Shown in pieces: positions 23,558-36,383 of a stretch of 64,000 nucleotides of DNA. Below the pieces are notes generated by a model. It saw only the letters and a list, made by a program, of their open reading frames with translations, searched no databases and had not been told where the DNA came from. Each line of letters begins with the position of its first letter. Position 1 is the first letter of the stretch. Made by a program: the position numbers and the translations under genes. Source of the DNA: Neoscytalidium dimidiatum (taxonomy: Eukaryota; Ascomycota; Dothideomycetes; Botryosphaeriales; Botryosphaeriaceae); contig CM074701.1 in assembly GCA_037367355.1 (NCBI GenBank), positions 1 through 64,000 on the forward strand, given 5' to 3'.

Positions 23558-25544
23558 GGGACGCAGGCTGGCAGATGGCGACGCCTTTCAGCGAGAGCCT
23601 GGTCCACCTGCAGCCGCTGCTGGAGAGCGCAGAAAAGACATCAAATATGCTGTTACACCGGCTACGGAACCCGAGTACAGGTCATCTCGAACAGCTATGA
23701 TACCGTCATGATCTCCAAGATCTTTGTGGAATGGCTTTAGGATAGGGCGTTGGCTTCGGTGGCGCACATTTCTCACTTTTGGATATCAGCATGACAGGGA
23801 ATAGATTCTACTGTTATTCCTTTGCTGAGGTTCATTACACACCAGTGTCATGGTAATTCGTCCACTCCTTCACCTCAAATACTTTTTGAATCTCATGAGA
23901 GACTATGGGCATATCTTTCACAGGATCCCTCCTCATTGGGAAGATCATCTTTCCAGGGTTATTTGGTACGCAGAAGCGTGAAATTTTTACCTTGAAAAAA
24001 TTAACAGGCTGGCAAAAGGAGTTGAAAAGGCTTGTTCCCAGCCCAATACACAGTTATTTTTAGGAAGCCATCTTCACGTTCAACCAAAAAAAAAAAAAAA
24101 AAAAGAAGGAGTCTGGACGCTGTATCCGGCCTCTAGTTGAATCTTGGAATTCACAGGAAAACCGTCAATTGAGAAGAGGATTCCACGAAGCTTTCAGTCG
24201 TCAGCGGGACGAGTCAATATAATATATCCCGTTAACCCGCCGTCTTCTAAGACTATATAAAGTCCATGCGCAGACTACAGCTGAATCAAGTCGCCAAGGA
24301 CCCCTCTCAGTAACAGCATCCGGCTGAGGTAGGCAAGGTGGGCGGCCGTACAGGCAAAATATGCGCTGCTCGACTACTCAGATATTACCCAGCACCGGTC
24401 ACAGCGCTGAAAGTCTGTATTATCACATAGGATTGAGATATCCGCATTTACGCGAGTAGAAGACTAAAGCCTCCACCAGTTAGCTGTTCTGAAGCGGGCG
24501 TGTGAAGGAGTCTTTCATTCAAAGCGAGGAGACCCCATTACAGACGTGGTTCGGAGTTTATACGTGGATATCGATTCCAGAGCATGCATACATTTTCTGT
24601 CGCACCCTTTGCGTCGATACAGGTTATCGCATGATCCAGCAATACTGACGGCTATTGGTGAAGAAAATAAAAACAGAGAGCAACTAAGAGAAAAGGAGCA
24701 ACAAGTTTAAATTGTCGAGTCTGGATACTATTGCAAGTCACTCTGCTCCCTTCCCCCTGGCTTCGCGGAACGCCGCGGATGACCTTCCGGGCGGATTTTC
24801 GGTCTCAACATCATTCTTACAGCACTTGCTCATCGCTGCGACACTGCAATCAACGAGAGATACGCCACCCGGGGAACTCGCAACATGGATTCGTTACATT
24901 ACACTCAGGTTGATCGTCGAGGCTTAGAGAGGCTTGAATGCTGTTCCACGCTTGTGGTAACCTTAAATACTGCAGCGGGAAGACAGGCGAACGGACCGAG
25001 AGTCCGTGATTTGGTTTATCTTTTCCTCTTCTTCTTGATATGGCTTCGCACTACGCAAAAGAAAAGGGCCGCTGCTTATGGTACCACAGTTTCACGTATC
25101 ATGCCGAGTACTATACGTTGCAACGTCTTCGCCACATCCATCGACATCGCTGACTCGTACTTAGAAAGATTGTAACGAATACAAAAATGCCTGTAAGGAA
25201 AAGAAGCAATCTTCATCCGCAAGACTCTTTCATCACTATCATCTTCTACCGTTAAATATCCGTAAAATGTAAAAATTGTCTTGCGAAGATACACTTATCT
25301 TCCTTCTTACCCTAGTCTGTCTTCATCGGAACCGTCTTGGCGAGCATATTTTAGTTGCCAGGCAGCGATCTTATCTTACTACCCCGCTCATTGCTACGCA
25401 GCTCACGTCAGCCACGAGAATGCATATCATAAAAGATTGTACTGGAGTGGATCGTAGTAGCCTGGTAAAAAAAAAAAATATAAGAAGGGCACTTTGCTGA
25501 AAACTGCCGCAAGTAATTGCTCCAGCTACTTTTTCCATGTCAAC
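23558..25544. other. Long intergenic stretch with a poly(A) tract
   Basis: Nearly 2 kb without a supportable gene. A run of 19 A lies at 24086-24104 and a poly(A)10 at 25468-25477. Frames at 24712-25175 are short and featureless. The region holds the upstream sequence of the BBE oxidase. Confidence 0.4.
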
Positions 25545-27258
25545 ATGCATCTTCTCAACGACGAAATAAGGACGGCGATTGCAGGTATACTGCCACTGCA
25601 AGAGATATTCGAGCCCACTTCGCAGACCTACAGTGCAGAATCGCGGACTTGGGCAGCTCAAAAGCAGCGAAACCCTGCACTTGTTGTGCGACCTGGGAAT
25701 GCTGCGAGGCTACAGCAGCTGGTGCCTTATCTCTACGAATCTGGCCTCGATTTCGCCATTCGATGCACCGGAGTCGGGTCCAGCTCTGCAAGAGATGTCG
25801 TTGTGAGCATGATGGCATTCAACTTATTCGAATATAACCCTGTGGATCATACTGTCATTCTCGGTGCCGGATTAACGTGGGGACATGCTGAGCAAGAGCT
25901 GGAAAAAGTGGCTCCAGAACGAATATGTACCGCATTCCTACCTCACCCCTCCTGCAGCCCATCAGAAGTAACTGACTACCCGGGAAAGTGATTTCGGCGC
26001 GAGTCCCATGGGTTGGGGTCGCTGGTTCCACTTTGAGTGGCTGCATCTCGTGGGTTGGCACTCAATTTGGGCTTGCGGCAGATCCGCAGAACTTGCTCGA
26101 TGTGGAAATCGTCCTTCGCGATGGTCGCAAAATCTGGGCCTCCACTGAACCTGACCTTCTCTGGGCGCTGCGAGGTGGCGGGGGCAACTTCGGCGGTAAA
26201 GCCCCCATGCATCTTTGAGGGCTTATGCTCATATGTTCGTCAGTTGTCACGGCGTTCCATATGCGAACTTATCCTTGTACTACCTCAATCTTTGCTGGAC
26301 ATATATCATATCCTCCAGATGCGCTATCGGCTGTATCGCGAGGAGTAGCGGAGTTCGCGGCCCGTCCAGTGGATCCGAAGCTCTCCTTTCACTGTCTAAT
26401 CGGCGTTTCGGATGAGAATTTCCCGGGCCAAAGCTCGTGGACGGAGTCTAAGCAGACGTCTCAGTCTAATTTCAATCTTAGTCTCTTCGTATTCGATGCT
26501 CATGGCGAACAGCATGGCCGCAGCGCCGAGGGATTCAAATGGGCGCTTGAGATCCCTGGGGCGATAGACTCCACAACTGTAACCAATCTTCGAGGTGTAA
26601 ATCAGCTCCAAGGTGAGAATATACATCCAGATAAGATCAGGGCTGACTGATGCAGACGGCAACGAGCACTTGATCGGAGCAACAAACAGCTACCTGAATG
26701 CCTGTCTCGTCCATGAAGTAGACCCTGACTTCGTCGTCCGTGGGAAGCAGTGGCTGGACAACGTTATTCATGCAGATGAGCGACTCGGGCCTGGAGCACT
26801 ATTTCTGTTTGAAGTCATGCCAGGAGTAGGGACCACTGTGTTATCGAAGTTGTCTAACTGCTAACATGTCAAAGAAAACGTTCAGTTCCACCGCTTCTTC
26901 TGATGAAACGGCCTGGCCTCACTCGTTAGCACCACACGTATTGCAACTGCTTACCGGAAGCTTACCAGAATCTGACTGCCCAGAGGAGCTGGCGTTAGAG
27001 GCTTTAGCTAAAGCGCCATCGATGATCAAGAAATCACATTCTGCCGCAGATTTTTTCCCAAATTTCTTGGAGCCGATCAATGATCGTAGTGCTGTAAGTA
27101 TATCTTCTCTACCGGTCAGGGCGACTCAAGGTTCTGGAGTTCTGACCCTGGTCCAGATCTTCGGCGATAATTACGACAAGCTCCGGCAGGTAAAGAAGCG
27201 CTACGACCCTAAGGCGAGGTTCGACAAGGGTGCATACATTCCCGTAGCGTCCGATTGA
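25545..27258 (+). CDS. BBE-type FAD-linked oxidoreductase (PCMH domain)
   Basis: Exons 25545-25926, 25989-26195, 26244-26612, 26656-26825, 26875-27093 and 27157-27258 give 482 aa with every junction in phase. The FAD-binding PCMH half shows ALVVRPGNAARLQQLV, TVILGAGLTWGHAEQEL, VPWVGVAGSTLSGCISW and LLWALRGGGGNFG completed by VVTAF after intron 2. The C-terminal berberine-bridge block NYDKLRQVKKRYDPKARF is present. Such enzymes do two-electron oxidations of alcohols, sugars or secondary metabolites. The N-terminus lacks an obvious signal peptide, whereas many family members are secreted, so it may be intracellular. It is intact although flanked by relics, so it may belong to the terpenoid locus or be the survivor of the lost polyketide cluster. 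Confidence 0.82.
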
Positions 27259-30200
27259 ATTGATTGAACAAGAACAGCTTCAATCCGAGAATTTGGGGGA
27301 AATATGGCTATTTGTCAGAACGCATCTTTCATTAGCGAATGAGTGACACTGGCTCAGCGGTCCGTTATATATTTATAGTATCAAAGCACAACGCGTTGGA
27401 TAGTGGCAAACCATCTAAATCTGCATAGCATTCAAGTGTTTGAGAAGTGGAACTTGGTTCGGTATCATGTGATGGTTGCAGTGTTTCGTAAGTGCAACCC
27501 GTAGTTTTGGGAATCAATAAAGGGCTAGACAGGCATGCACCTCAACGTACCCTTGTCGCGGGAAACTTCGAAAGGTGATGTCCAGCAAATGTAACTTGGG
27601 CTCGCGATAGATTGGGTAACCAAAGTCCTGGGTTGTCTATTCGGACGAGTTCTCGTGCATCACATGAGCATCTGGCACATCCCTTTTTTCCATTGGTTGC
27701 CGGAGTTAAGTGGATCTGCTCAGCTTTATGTCACCTCGGACATAACAAAGGTTGCTACGGTTTACTATTTGGACTCCAGAGCATTAGCGATGGCATGACT
27801 GGAAACGAATATTTTTCGGCACTCTTCCAGCACAAATTATCCTTTCTCCATCTCATCGCATAGCTTAAGGTAATGAAAGTTGTATTTCGCTCAATAACAC
27901 AGGTATAGCCTTTCTGAAGCGAACACGGCTGGAATGGAACAATCATCTGCTTCACGGCACTAAAGTGCTGATTCATAATATGAAGAAGCTGTGTTAGATT
28001 AGCTAAGGAGACATTGTCATGCGGGAAACCATTCAAACCTAATTTTCTGCAGCAGGTCACTGGCTTTGGCAGAAGTGGAGCATGTCACCGCATATATGAG
28101 ACGCGCAAATGCCTGTCACAACCTCACAAGGTGGCGTTACGTCGCTACCCGCCTGCATGTGCACTTCTGCATGAGGCTGGATGCAACGGCAATAAGCAGC
28201 TAAAGCGCGGATATAAGGGTTCCTTCCACGTGTAGGCACCGAGTTCATCCGCAGACCTTCGCCAACTTAAATTCGTCGGCCCGCTCCTCGAGTACATGTT
28301 CTCCTCAAAGCTTATACCAGCTTCCACTTACTCTTCACACCGTTGTGTGGCCTTTTGACTTCTTGTTTGTATTCTCAATTTATTAGTGTTAGGAAAAGAC
28401 AGGTCGCCTCTACTAAACACCATATCCCCCTGCGGCACATATTCCACTCAGTCGTTTGATCATATGGAACGAGACTTGCGTAAGTAACAGGTTTGCATGA
28501 GCTGGGCGAGGGACTCTGATCTGCAGAAGCTGATTTCTTGGCCCTCCAATCCCGTTATTGTAGATCTTGCTGACGCCTCAGAACGGAAGACGATTTGCGC
28601 CTCCATGACAGGTGCGGTTCTGGGGAGGCACGGGAGCCAATAACCGGTGTCTTATCGAACCATCAGCCATGCCAAAATGCCCCCACCAAACAGTAATCCG
28701 CGAGGAACATCTCGCAAGCAAATGAAGTCCTGGCCTCGGTGGGGATGGCACTGGGGCTCGCAGTGCATGCATTCGAACGATTGCTTCCTCGTGCCTGCCG
28801 TTTCAACACATCCAGAACACATCTTCTGGTTGGACACATCTTGAGGATTGCATCTCATGACTCTGTAAATACGTATTCCAAGTACCTTCAGTCAGGATAA
28901 GCTAACGGAACACTGCAAACCCGAGAATTTGCATAAAGTACACCATGCATCTACGGTGGGCCTTTCGAACTCCCACTCTTTATCCTTATCCAGGCTTCCA
29001 TCGATCCGACCGAGAACATCCCTTCGGACAACAGACAGAACGGCAGCGGCCTGAAAGACCAAAGTCATCACGTTAATTCCAGGACGACCAAAGTTGACAT
29101 CTTGCCAACCATATCTGCAAAAAGGCACCCGATATTTCCCATGCCAAGAAATGGTACGAAAGAAACTTACTCGGATGTGGGGTGTTTGTTCGGATGCAAC
29201 GGATGGACCAAACCAGTCTATGCCTGCATGAACATGCCTCGGTCTTAAGAATGATCAGACCGACTGTGCTTTGCGCACACTGACCAATATTATCAACTTG
29301 TATTCACCTTGGGTGGTCTATCTCCGAGGTGGTCGGCTGTATCTCGGTTTCTTCCGAATTGCCCGAGTGGTATGGTTTATATCCGAGTCTTTTCATTGAG
29401 TCCAGGTCTTCCGGTCGGTAATTGAAACTGCATCATGCTAACGGTTGTTGATAGACAGGCCCACTAGCGCTGTTTCTTCCAGGGGCACTTCTCGACCTGA
29501 AAGGCTCTCTCCCCGTGCAGGTACCTTGATACTGTTCCCGTTCTTATTTCACCCACGTCTGATTTGCGCGAAGCGCCCAAACTTAGCGTCTTGGCTTGTG
29601 GAACTACTGGCAGGAAGTCTAAAGAGGCTATGCTACCGTCAAGTTCTTCATTACGCGGCACGGGTCATCTGTTTCAAGATCCGCCAGGTCTTCTTGGGGG
29701 CCGCACTTGAGAAACAGGCAGCATCAGGAAAATTGTTGAGAGCACTGCCGGCCGAGTTGTCCTTCTGCTTCGCGATGACGCTGATGTATGCGTTTATCGG
29801 GCTTTTCCTAGATCACATCTCTTCTCCGACAGAAAACAAGAGAACGAGTTGAAACTGTTCGTGTCCACCAGATCGACAATCACTTTACTAATTCCAGCAG
29901 CCGATGCGACAAGACGGCATACTCCAGCTGATACTGCCAGAGGAAGTACAATAACTGTGGCGAAGCACTTTCATCCCTGGAGTAAACGCGCGTCGAGTAT
30001 GACTTGGCAGAAAAGTCAAGGAAGCAACAACAAATGGTTTACCACAGTTCTACCGCAGACTGTATGATGCTGGTATGATTGAAGCATCAGGCGCAGGTGA
30101 TAAGGGTAAGAGAGTATGCAGCGCGTCATACGGGAACGTGCTGGTTGGCCACAGGTCAGGGTGTGCTAAGCCGCCGTTTAGTGGATCGTCCATCCTCGGA

Positions 30201-30428
30201 AAGCACTGTTTACTCAGTGGATCTATTAGCACTAACCTTCCTCTTCCAGGCCCGCCGCCGGGATGCCAAGAGGAAGCTTGAGGGAAAAGCCTACTCGGTG
30301 AATGGATAGGTCCGAGCATAAAATCCAGAGAACTGCACGCCCTTCTCCTTCCGCACCCCTCTCTCGTCGCTCATACTGTACCTTTCCATCCCAGGCGGTC
30401 ATTCTTTTGGTCCATAGACGCAGACAAA
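27259..30428. other. Long region without a confident gene
   Basis: About 3.2 kb. A minus-strand frame at 28892-29128 contains YGWQDVNFGRPGIN and later DGSLDKDKEWEF, loosely like the C-terminal DFGWG region of fungal acyltransferases; it could be a relic. The 135-aa plus frame at 29445-29852 has a hydrophobic helix but no family. Two short GC-rich plus frames near 30075-30309 are probably random. The end of the region is the promoter of the propeller gene. Confidence 0.35.
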
Positions 30429-32354
30429 ATGCGTTTGTCTTTCTTTTATCTAATCGGTCTCGCAATGGGCGTGTCCCTGCCGGGGGCCGACCTGGAGAGT
30501 GATTTCGGCACCATGTTCAGGATGCATTCTGCTCGTGGACTCCCCGCACCGGGCAAGAAAGGCGTCTTGTTCATGAACCGCATCGGACCTTCTACATCAG
30601 AACTGTACATAGCGAATGCGGACGGCAGCAATGAACATAAACTGCTCGGCAACAGCTCCGTGTTCGAGTACCATGCCTCTTTCTCCCAGGATGGGCAATA
30701 TATCACCTTCACCACCGAACGTAACGGAGACGGCAACTCGGACATCTACCGCGTACACAGGAATGGTACGGGCATAGAGCAGCTAGTAGCGTCGTCATCA
30801 TTTGAGGATGCCGGCGCGTTGTCTCCCGATGGAACAAAGCTCGCCTACGTCTCGACTGCGAACGGCTACAAGGCCAATGTCTGGGTCAAGGATCTTACCA
30901 CTGGCACGGAGACCAACCTGACCAACACCAATACTGTTTCCGGCGCTCCCGGCCTCCCTGATGGCTACTTCCGCCCAGCTTGGTCGCCTGATGGTGAGTG
31001 GCTAGCGTTTGCCTCTGATCGCAATACTGCTTGGGTGGGTCATGGCAACGGCACGGGCTGGGAGCACACTCAGGAACTCTCTATCTATGTCATCAAACCT
31101 GATGGGACCGGCTTCCGCCAACTGGCAACGAAGAAGGACTACTGCCTTGGTTCGCCAAAATGGAGCCCGGATGGAAAGCGTGTCGTGTACTATGAGGTGA
31201 CGAGAGAGAACACCTGGGGTGCACACCGCCCCGAGTCGGTTGCCAGCGTCACCTCGCAGATCGTCTCGGTCGATTTCGAAACTGGAACGGACCGCATCGA
31301 ACACACGTCGAGTTCTGGGCTGAAGATGTTCCCGCAGTACGTCTCGGACTCTGATATTGGTTTCTTGGTCAAAGGTGGAGACAACGAAGGTCTGAACTAC
31401 ACTTCATACGGGGATGGCCGGGCTTATGTCAACGCTTCAATCCGATCTCCTGCATGGTCGCCAGACGGCAAGACGGTTGTTTACGAGAAGGTAGACTTCA
31501 CCGCTCGCCCGATGGAAAAGAAACTCTACAGCTGGGATGATGACTGGGAGTACCGTTTCACCGACGTGTTCCCAATGCTCTCTCTCCAGGGCAAGCTCGC
31601 CATCACCCAGAAGCAGCTCGGTAATTCATCGATCGTGACGATGAACCCTGACGGTACGGGAGAATTCACCGTCTTCGACACATACACCACGGGGGAACTG
31701 GACTCTTCGCTCGTATCGCAGGGCCTGGCCGGTGCTTTCCAACCCACATGGTCACCGGACGGTTCCTGGATAGCCTTCGGCCTCGGACAGTGGTTCCAAG
31801 CCCGCGCGACGGGTAAAGCTAAGATATACAGGGCGACGACCAACGGGTCATATTATGAGGCGCTCACGGACGGCACGGTGCACTCTGGCTTTCCTAGCTA
31901 CAGTGCGGATGGGCGATACCTGGTGTTTCGCGAGTGGGGGGTTCGCTACGGACTGCGCATCATGGACCTCACTGACAAAAGTGTTCGCTACCTTACCAAC
32001 GCCACCGACAACCTTCCCGGCTGGAGCCCAGATGGCGAGCGCATCGTCTTCACCCGCAAGATGAACGCTACGAATTTCGACGTCTGCACCATCCGCCCGG
32101 ACGGCACGGATCTGCGTGTGTTGACCTCCAGCGGCGCCAACGATGCCCACGCGGTCTGGACCGCCGATGGCCGCATCGCCTTCTCCACTGGCATGTACGG
32201 CTTCCGTGACGAGGCGGCCATTTACGATGAGACCTTCCAGCCGTATGGACAGATTATGGTCATGGACGCGGATGGGTCAAATAAACGCCTCATCACTGAT
32301 AGCATGTGGGAGGATTCAATGCCGCTTTACGTTCCCAACGAGTTTTTGGAGTGA
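30429..32354 (+). CDS. Secreted TolB-like beta-propeller protein
   Basis: Single-exon gene, 641 aa. The N-terminus MRLSFFYLIGLAMGVSLPGA is a signal peptide. The rest is a repeated WD40-like/TolB propeller: about nine copies of a W/Y-S-x-DG turn (SQDG, SPDG six times, SADG, TADG) at intervals of 50-70 residues, separated by strands such as LYIANADGSNEHKLL and IYVIKPDGTGFRQL. At least six N-glycosylation sequons fit an extracellular location. There is no catalytic domain, so a binding or scaffold role is likely, though some such propellers have lyase activity. The lack of introns and the bacterial style of the repeats contrast with neighbouring genes and make ancient bacterial transfer conceivable; that is untested. 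Confidence 0.85.
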   Translation: MRLSFFYLIGLAMGVSLPGADLESDFGTMFRMHSARGLPAPGKKGVLFMNRIGPSTSELYIANADGSNEHKLLGNSSVFEYHASFSQDGQYITFTTERNGDGNSDIYRVHRNGTGIEQLVASSSFEDAGALSPDGTKLAYVSTANGYKANVWVKDLTTGTETNLTNTNTVSGAPGLPDGYFRPAWSPDGEWLAFASDRNTAWVGHGNGTGWEHTQELSIYVIKPDGTGFRQLATKKDYCLGSPKWSPDGKRVVYYEVTRENTWGAHRPESVASVTSQIVSVDFETGTDRIEHTSSSGLKMFPQYVSDSDIGFLVKGGDNEGLNYTSYGDGRAYVNASIRSPAWSPDGKTVVYEKVDFTARPMEKKLYSWDDDWEYRFTDVFPMLSLQGKLAITQKQLGNSSIVTMNPDGTGEFTVFDTYTTGELDSSLVSQGLAGAFQPTWSPDGSWIAFGLGQWFQARATGKAKIYRATTNGSYYEALTDGTVHSGFPSYSADGRYLVFREWGVRYGLRIMDLTDKSVRYLTNATDNLPGWSPDGERIVFTRKMNATNFDVCTIRPDGTDLRVLTSSGANDAHAVWTADGRIAFSTGMYGFRDEAAIYDETFQPYGQIMVMDADGSNKRLITDSMWEDSMPLYVPNEFLE

Positions 32355-33736
32355 ACTTGGCTGCACATAGCCCCTTACATTGATTGACGAGACCATAAAC
32401 ACGATAGCATTGAGCCCGCGCTCTCAAGTTTTGTACTTTTTGTAAATGATTCTTGGTCAGCTTCTTCAGACAATCGCTGTAACAGACGCTGGATTATGAG
32501 CATTGATTCTCTCACCTTGACTTTATGAGTGGAAGCTCTGATTAGCCAGCACTAATAACTCCATACCGTATGCACAGGCCAGTCGATCTCAATCTTTGTC
32601 CAAAGGGTTGGTGGGTTACGCTCGCAAGGCAAATTGGGAGACCTGCATGTAATGGTGCGCCGTACTGAAGGAATACGGGTGGCGCAGCGGCAACAACCGT
32701 TGAACCTCCGAGCATCGTCCAACCGCGCAATCCTCCACATGTCACAGTGCCGAAAACACCAGGACCTTCTTACAGTACATGAGAAGAACGCTAGGAAGTA
32801 GAAATTATCGTGCACAAAGGCTCACCTGATTTAGAGCACAAACCTTGAAAAGCTACGTCGTGATGGCTAGAAGCAAGAAGTGAGAGCAGCTTTTCAGACT
32901 TACCCATAAACAATTTACATTCTTATCGCACATGAGTGATAGCAAAACTAGCATCCTGTCCTATCAATAATGGTCCCTCATGGCTCCATAGCCCACTTTC
33001 AGCGTTAAATATCATTTGGGCTCTCGCGCGCTTCGTCATCTCATTCGTCTCCTAGATATTAAAAGTTTCCAAACAGTTATCGCCCCATCCATCCGATCTG
33101 TGGAAAAGCAGGATCAAGCTCGAGCATTTTCATATGCATTTCACTGAATGCCATTGACAGCAGTCATTGTAATTACTTGCGGGATCGAACCAAGCCTGAG
33201 ACTCCGAAATTGGAGTTTGGCATGCGCAACCGTTCCGTCATTGCGGCTACAACGCCCTGGAACGTCTGAGAAGTGCTCCTCTTCCTGAACATCGCATCGC
33301 TAATTCAATCGTTAAGAATAAAAGCAAAGGAAAGACAACATTTGTCAATAGACTTTTGAATTTATTCCTAAGTGAGTCGTACCATCTGTCCGCTTGCCCG
33401 TCATTGCTACAGGCCACAAATGCGCCACGGCTTCCTACAGAATTACTTTCATCATAATCCTCAGATTCACATTATTTCAGTCTGATGTTTGGTAGTTATA
33501 TTTGATCATAATCACGCCGCTAAACAAGACACATGACACTGCTTGTCGAATCAGAACGGATTGTCTATATTTTAGACTACGTGCTGCAGCCGAGGAACTT
33601 TGTTCATTCGCAGTGATAGCTTTGGGGGAATCGTGAATAATTGCTTGGATACTCAATTGTGAACCTTATTACGGCTTCTCATTCCTACCAAATATTCGAA
33701 CTTACGGACAGATAGGCAGGTGCTGAATTGATTACT
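32355..33736. other. Intergenic between propeller gene and peptidase
   Basis: No supportable gene. This is the convergent 3' region of the propeller gene (+) and the peptidase (-). Confidence 0.4.
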
Positions 33737-35886
33737 TCACGGCAAGTCTAAAAATATCTCCCTCAGCTTCTGGTAGTTCGGTGTCCCAAGTCCCGTCACA
33801 GGATCCCAGCCGGGCGCCGCTGCGAAGCCATCAGTACCGCAGCCGGGGTTTCCACCAATAGTGATATCATTGAAGGCCTCCGGATGCGCGTAGAAGATGG
33901 GGTTCAGGAAGCCAATCGGCCCTTTGCCCGCTTGGTAGCGCTCCTCGTTGAGCAAGTTCACGATGGAGGCAACTATCGGCGTGCTGGCAGACGTGCCGCC
34001 GACGCCGAGGGTCTGGTTGAGGTAGACGGTCGTGACGTTCAGCCCGATAGCAGAGACGTCCGGGTAGGCGCGGGAGGTGCCGCTGTTGTTATACGTCTTG
34101 GCACCGTATGGTGGGGGGTAGTCCTGCAGGTATCCGGAAACGGCACCTTTCTGATAGTCTGGTAGGGAGAAGATGTTCGAGAAACCGCCGCCGCTGTAAT
34201 AGTCGAGCTTATGGTCTTTGGCATCCGGGTCAGATACGGCCCTCTCGCCTCCGTCGATTGAGCCGGTCGAGAGCTGAGTAGCACCGACTTGAAGATCGTT
34301 AGTAAAATCTGTTCACTAATATACTAAGCATATACTTACCAACAGTCACATAAGGGCAATTGCAAGGGAATGACGGAGAGAACCTTGTGCCGTTCACATC
34401 CACGTACAGCTCGTCAGCATTGAGGCAGCTGTTCTCGTAGCCCGCGTTGTATCTGTTGGCGACGCCGGAGTCACCGCTGGCAAACAAGACGCTGACACCT
34501 TGGAGGCCGAGTTTCATCCACTCGTTACATTGCCTCCGCTGGTAGAACTCGGGCAAGGCGGCTTCGATTTGGTTGTAAGAAAACGAATAGACATTTGAAA
34601 CAGGAGCTCCACCACACTGCAAAGGCCCTGTGTACCCGCCGAGGTTGGGATCGTGATATTCTGGGTCGACATAGGGAGCATCGCCACCTTCGTACGTGCA
34701 GTAGCTAGCGTCAAGAGCGTCGAGGAAAATGTTGAATGTTCCAACGCTATCCACATTCACGCCATCGCCGACCTGGTACAAGCGAAGCTTCTGGGGCCAG
34801 ATGATGGAGTAGGCGGTCTGAAAGTCAAGCGCTGATTCGATGACGTTGCCCGCCTGCGCTTCTGTGAGGTTGGAAGTCTTACCTCCATCGATGCTGATGA
34901 ACTCGGGAACGGTATCGATGGGAATTTTTGGGGAAGTCCAGTTCTGGAAGAATGGGACCAGATCCGGGTCGTAGAGGTAGTCGGCCCATTCGCCAATGCC
35001 CATCTCGTTTCCAGCGATGGTGGAGTTGAGGAAGGGAAATTTGTACAGGGCGCGGAGGCAGTCGATTGTGATCAGCTTGCCGCAATTTGCTGTTCCCGTA
35101 AGACCGGTCAAATTGATCGGGGTTACAGCGCGAGCGATATTCAGATTCGCGACAGGCCGAAGACCGTCGAGTTGGATAGTCGGCATGGCGAAGTCTACAT
35201 ATTCTTTGACGTGCTGCGGGAGGTGGTATTCATCGCAGGCAATGCGAAACCCGCCGGTGTGCTTATGTTCGAAGAAGTGATACTCCGTGTTGAAGAGTTG
35301 TTCGGCTTCATCCACCGTTCCGTTGAACTGAACCCAATTACGCCCTGGGGAGGTGCATTAGCACAAAGAAAGATCTAGAGTACTGCAATGAATCCGGGAA
35401 AGTGGGCATTCGAGTAAGCCTCATGATTTCTGGCGCTAGCCCCTCGAGTCGAGATGCAAGCCAAAATGACAGCACCTTTCCTGTGGAAATGAAAAACGCG
35501 GATGGGACGGGGCTTGGCATACCGGCAGAGTAAGAGAGTCGCGAGGCATCAATTCCAGAGTCTTGAAGCCATTTGGTGACAGCGTTGGCAGCATGTTGAG
35601 ACGGAGCGAAGGTCTTCGCAACTTTTTCGGCGCTCCAGTGCTTGCCGAAGTTCGGGGACGAAGGGTTCGAGATGTCCATTAGAAACTCATCGGCCATATG
35701 TAGATTGCGCTGCTGCAACCCTATGCGAATTGGAAGGATCTGGTTGGCGTGGGCGCGGTCCCGCTTGACCCATTCGTGGGGATGGCCGTGGCGCTTCTCA
35801 TGGACGACCAGATGGCTCGAGGATGCTGGAGCTGCGGAGATCAGGTGGCAGCAAGCTGCAAACCCGATGAACAGGGAAGTTCGCAT
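33737..35886 (-). CDS. Secreted sedolisin-family serine peptidase (S53, tripeptidyl-peptidase-like)
   Basis: Exons 35886-35523, 35344-34340 and 34287-33737 give 639 aa. There is a signal peptide (MRTSLFIGFAACCHLISAAPA), a pro-domain with NPSSPNFGKHWSAEKVA, then the catalytic domain. Active-site signatures: ESALDFQ for the Glu/Asp pair, FASGDSG for the oxyanion Asp, and GGTSASTP for the nucleophilic serine. The C-terminal calcium site DITIGGNPGC and WDPVTGLGTPN are complete. Such enzymes act in acidic surroundings, releasing tripeptides or making endo-cuts after propeptide removal. The first intron is long for the region (178 bp) and partly open, but only its removal joins SYSAG to RNWVQFNGTV, the expected pro-domain text. 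Several N-glycosylation sites are present. It appears fully functional. Confidence 0.9.
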
Positions 35887-36383
35887 TTTGCACACTTGAT
35901 GGTCCCGCGTACAGTCTTCGCTCTTGCGTGCGCGGATCCATGGTGGCGGCGATGAAACCAATTAAATATTCTATCCGGAGCAGATCGCCGGGGCGCCTGG
36001 CTGGCAAGTCGACATCATCCACCTGCCAGATTGGGAAGGTGGATAGCGGTGTTTTAATGCAGACAAGCTTGACAAGCTTTGGCGCCCGAAGGCTTAATTT
36101 GCGACTCGCGGCTCGGCGCTGGTCTTCCCGGTTGGCGGTGGATGCGAAGACGGCTCGCGAATCCCACACTGACTATGATTTCCGCGCGATAAGAACGCGA
36201 GAACGCCCGATCTGACAGGTGCATGGTCCAATGATGCCGTGGTGATCTGTCAAGGTCCCATGCGCCAATTCCCTCACCCCTCCCGTTACCCACCAGCTCC
36301 TCCAGTCTGTTCGTATTTGTTGCCTTCACACAGATTGTATCCAAGCGTGCTGCAATCACCATGAGCCACCATTCTGCAAGCCT
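35887..36383. other. Intergenic, peptidase promoter
   Basis: No gene seen. A T/A-rich stretch at about 35960-35970 (TATTTAATT on the minus strand) may serve as the peptidase TATA region. Confidence 0.35.

Noticed and set aside
24086..24104. Poly(A) run as evidence of a retroposed element
   Set aside because: No coding remnant before it and no target-site duplication seen; other homopolymers of similar length occur across the window.
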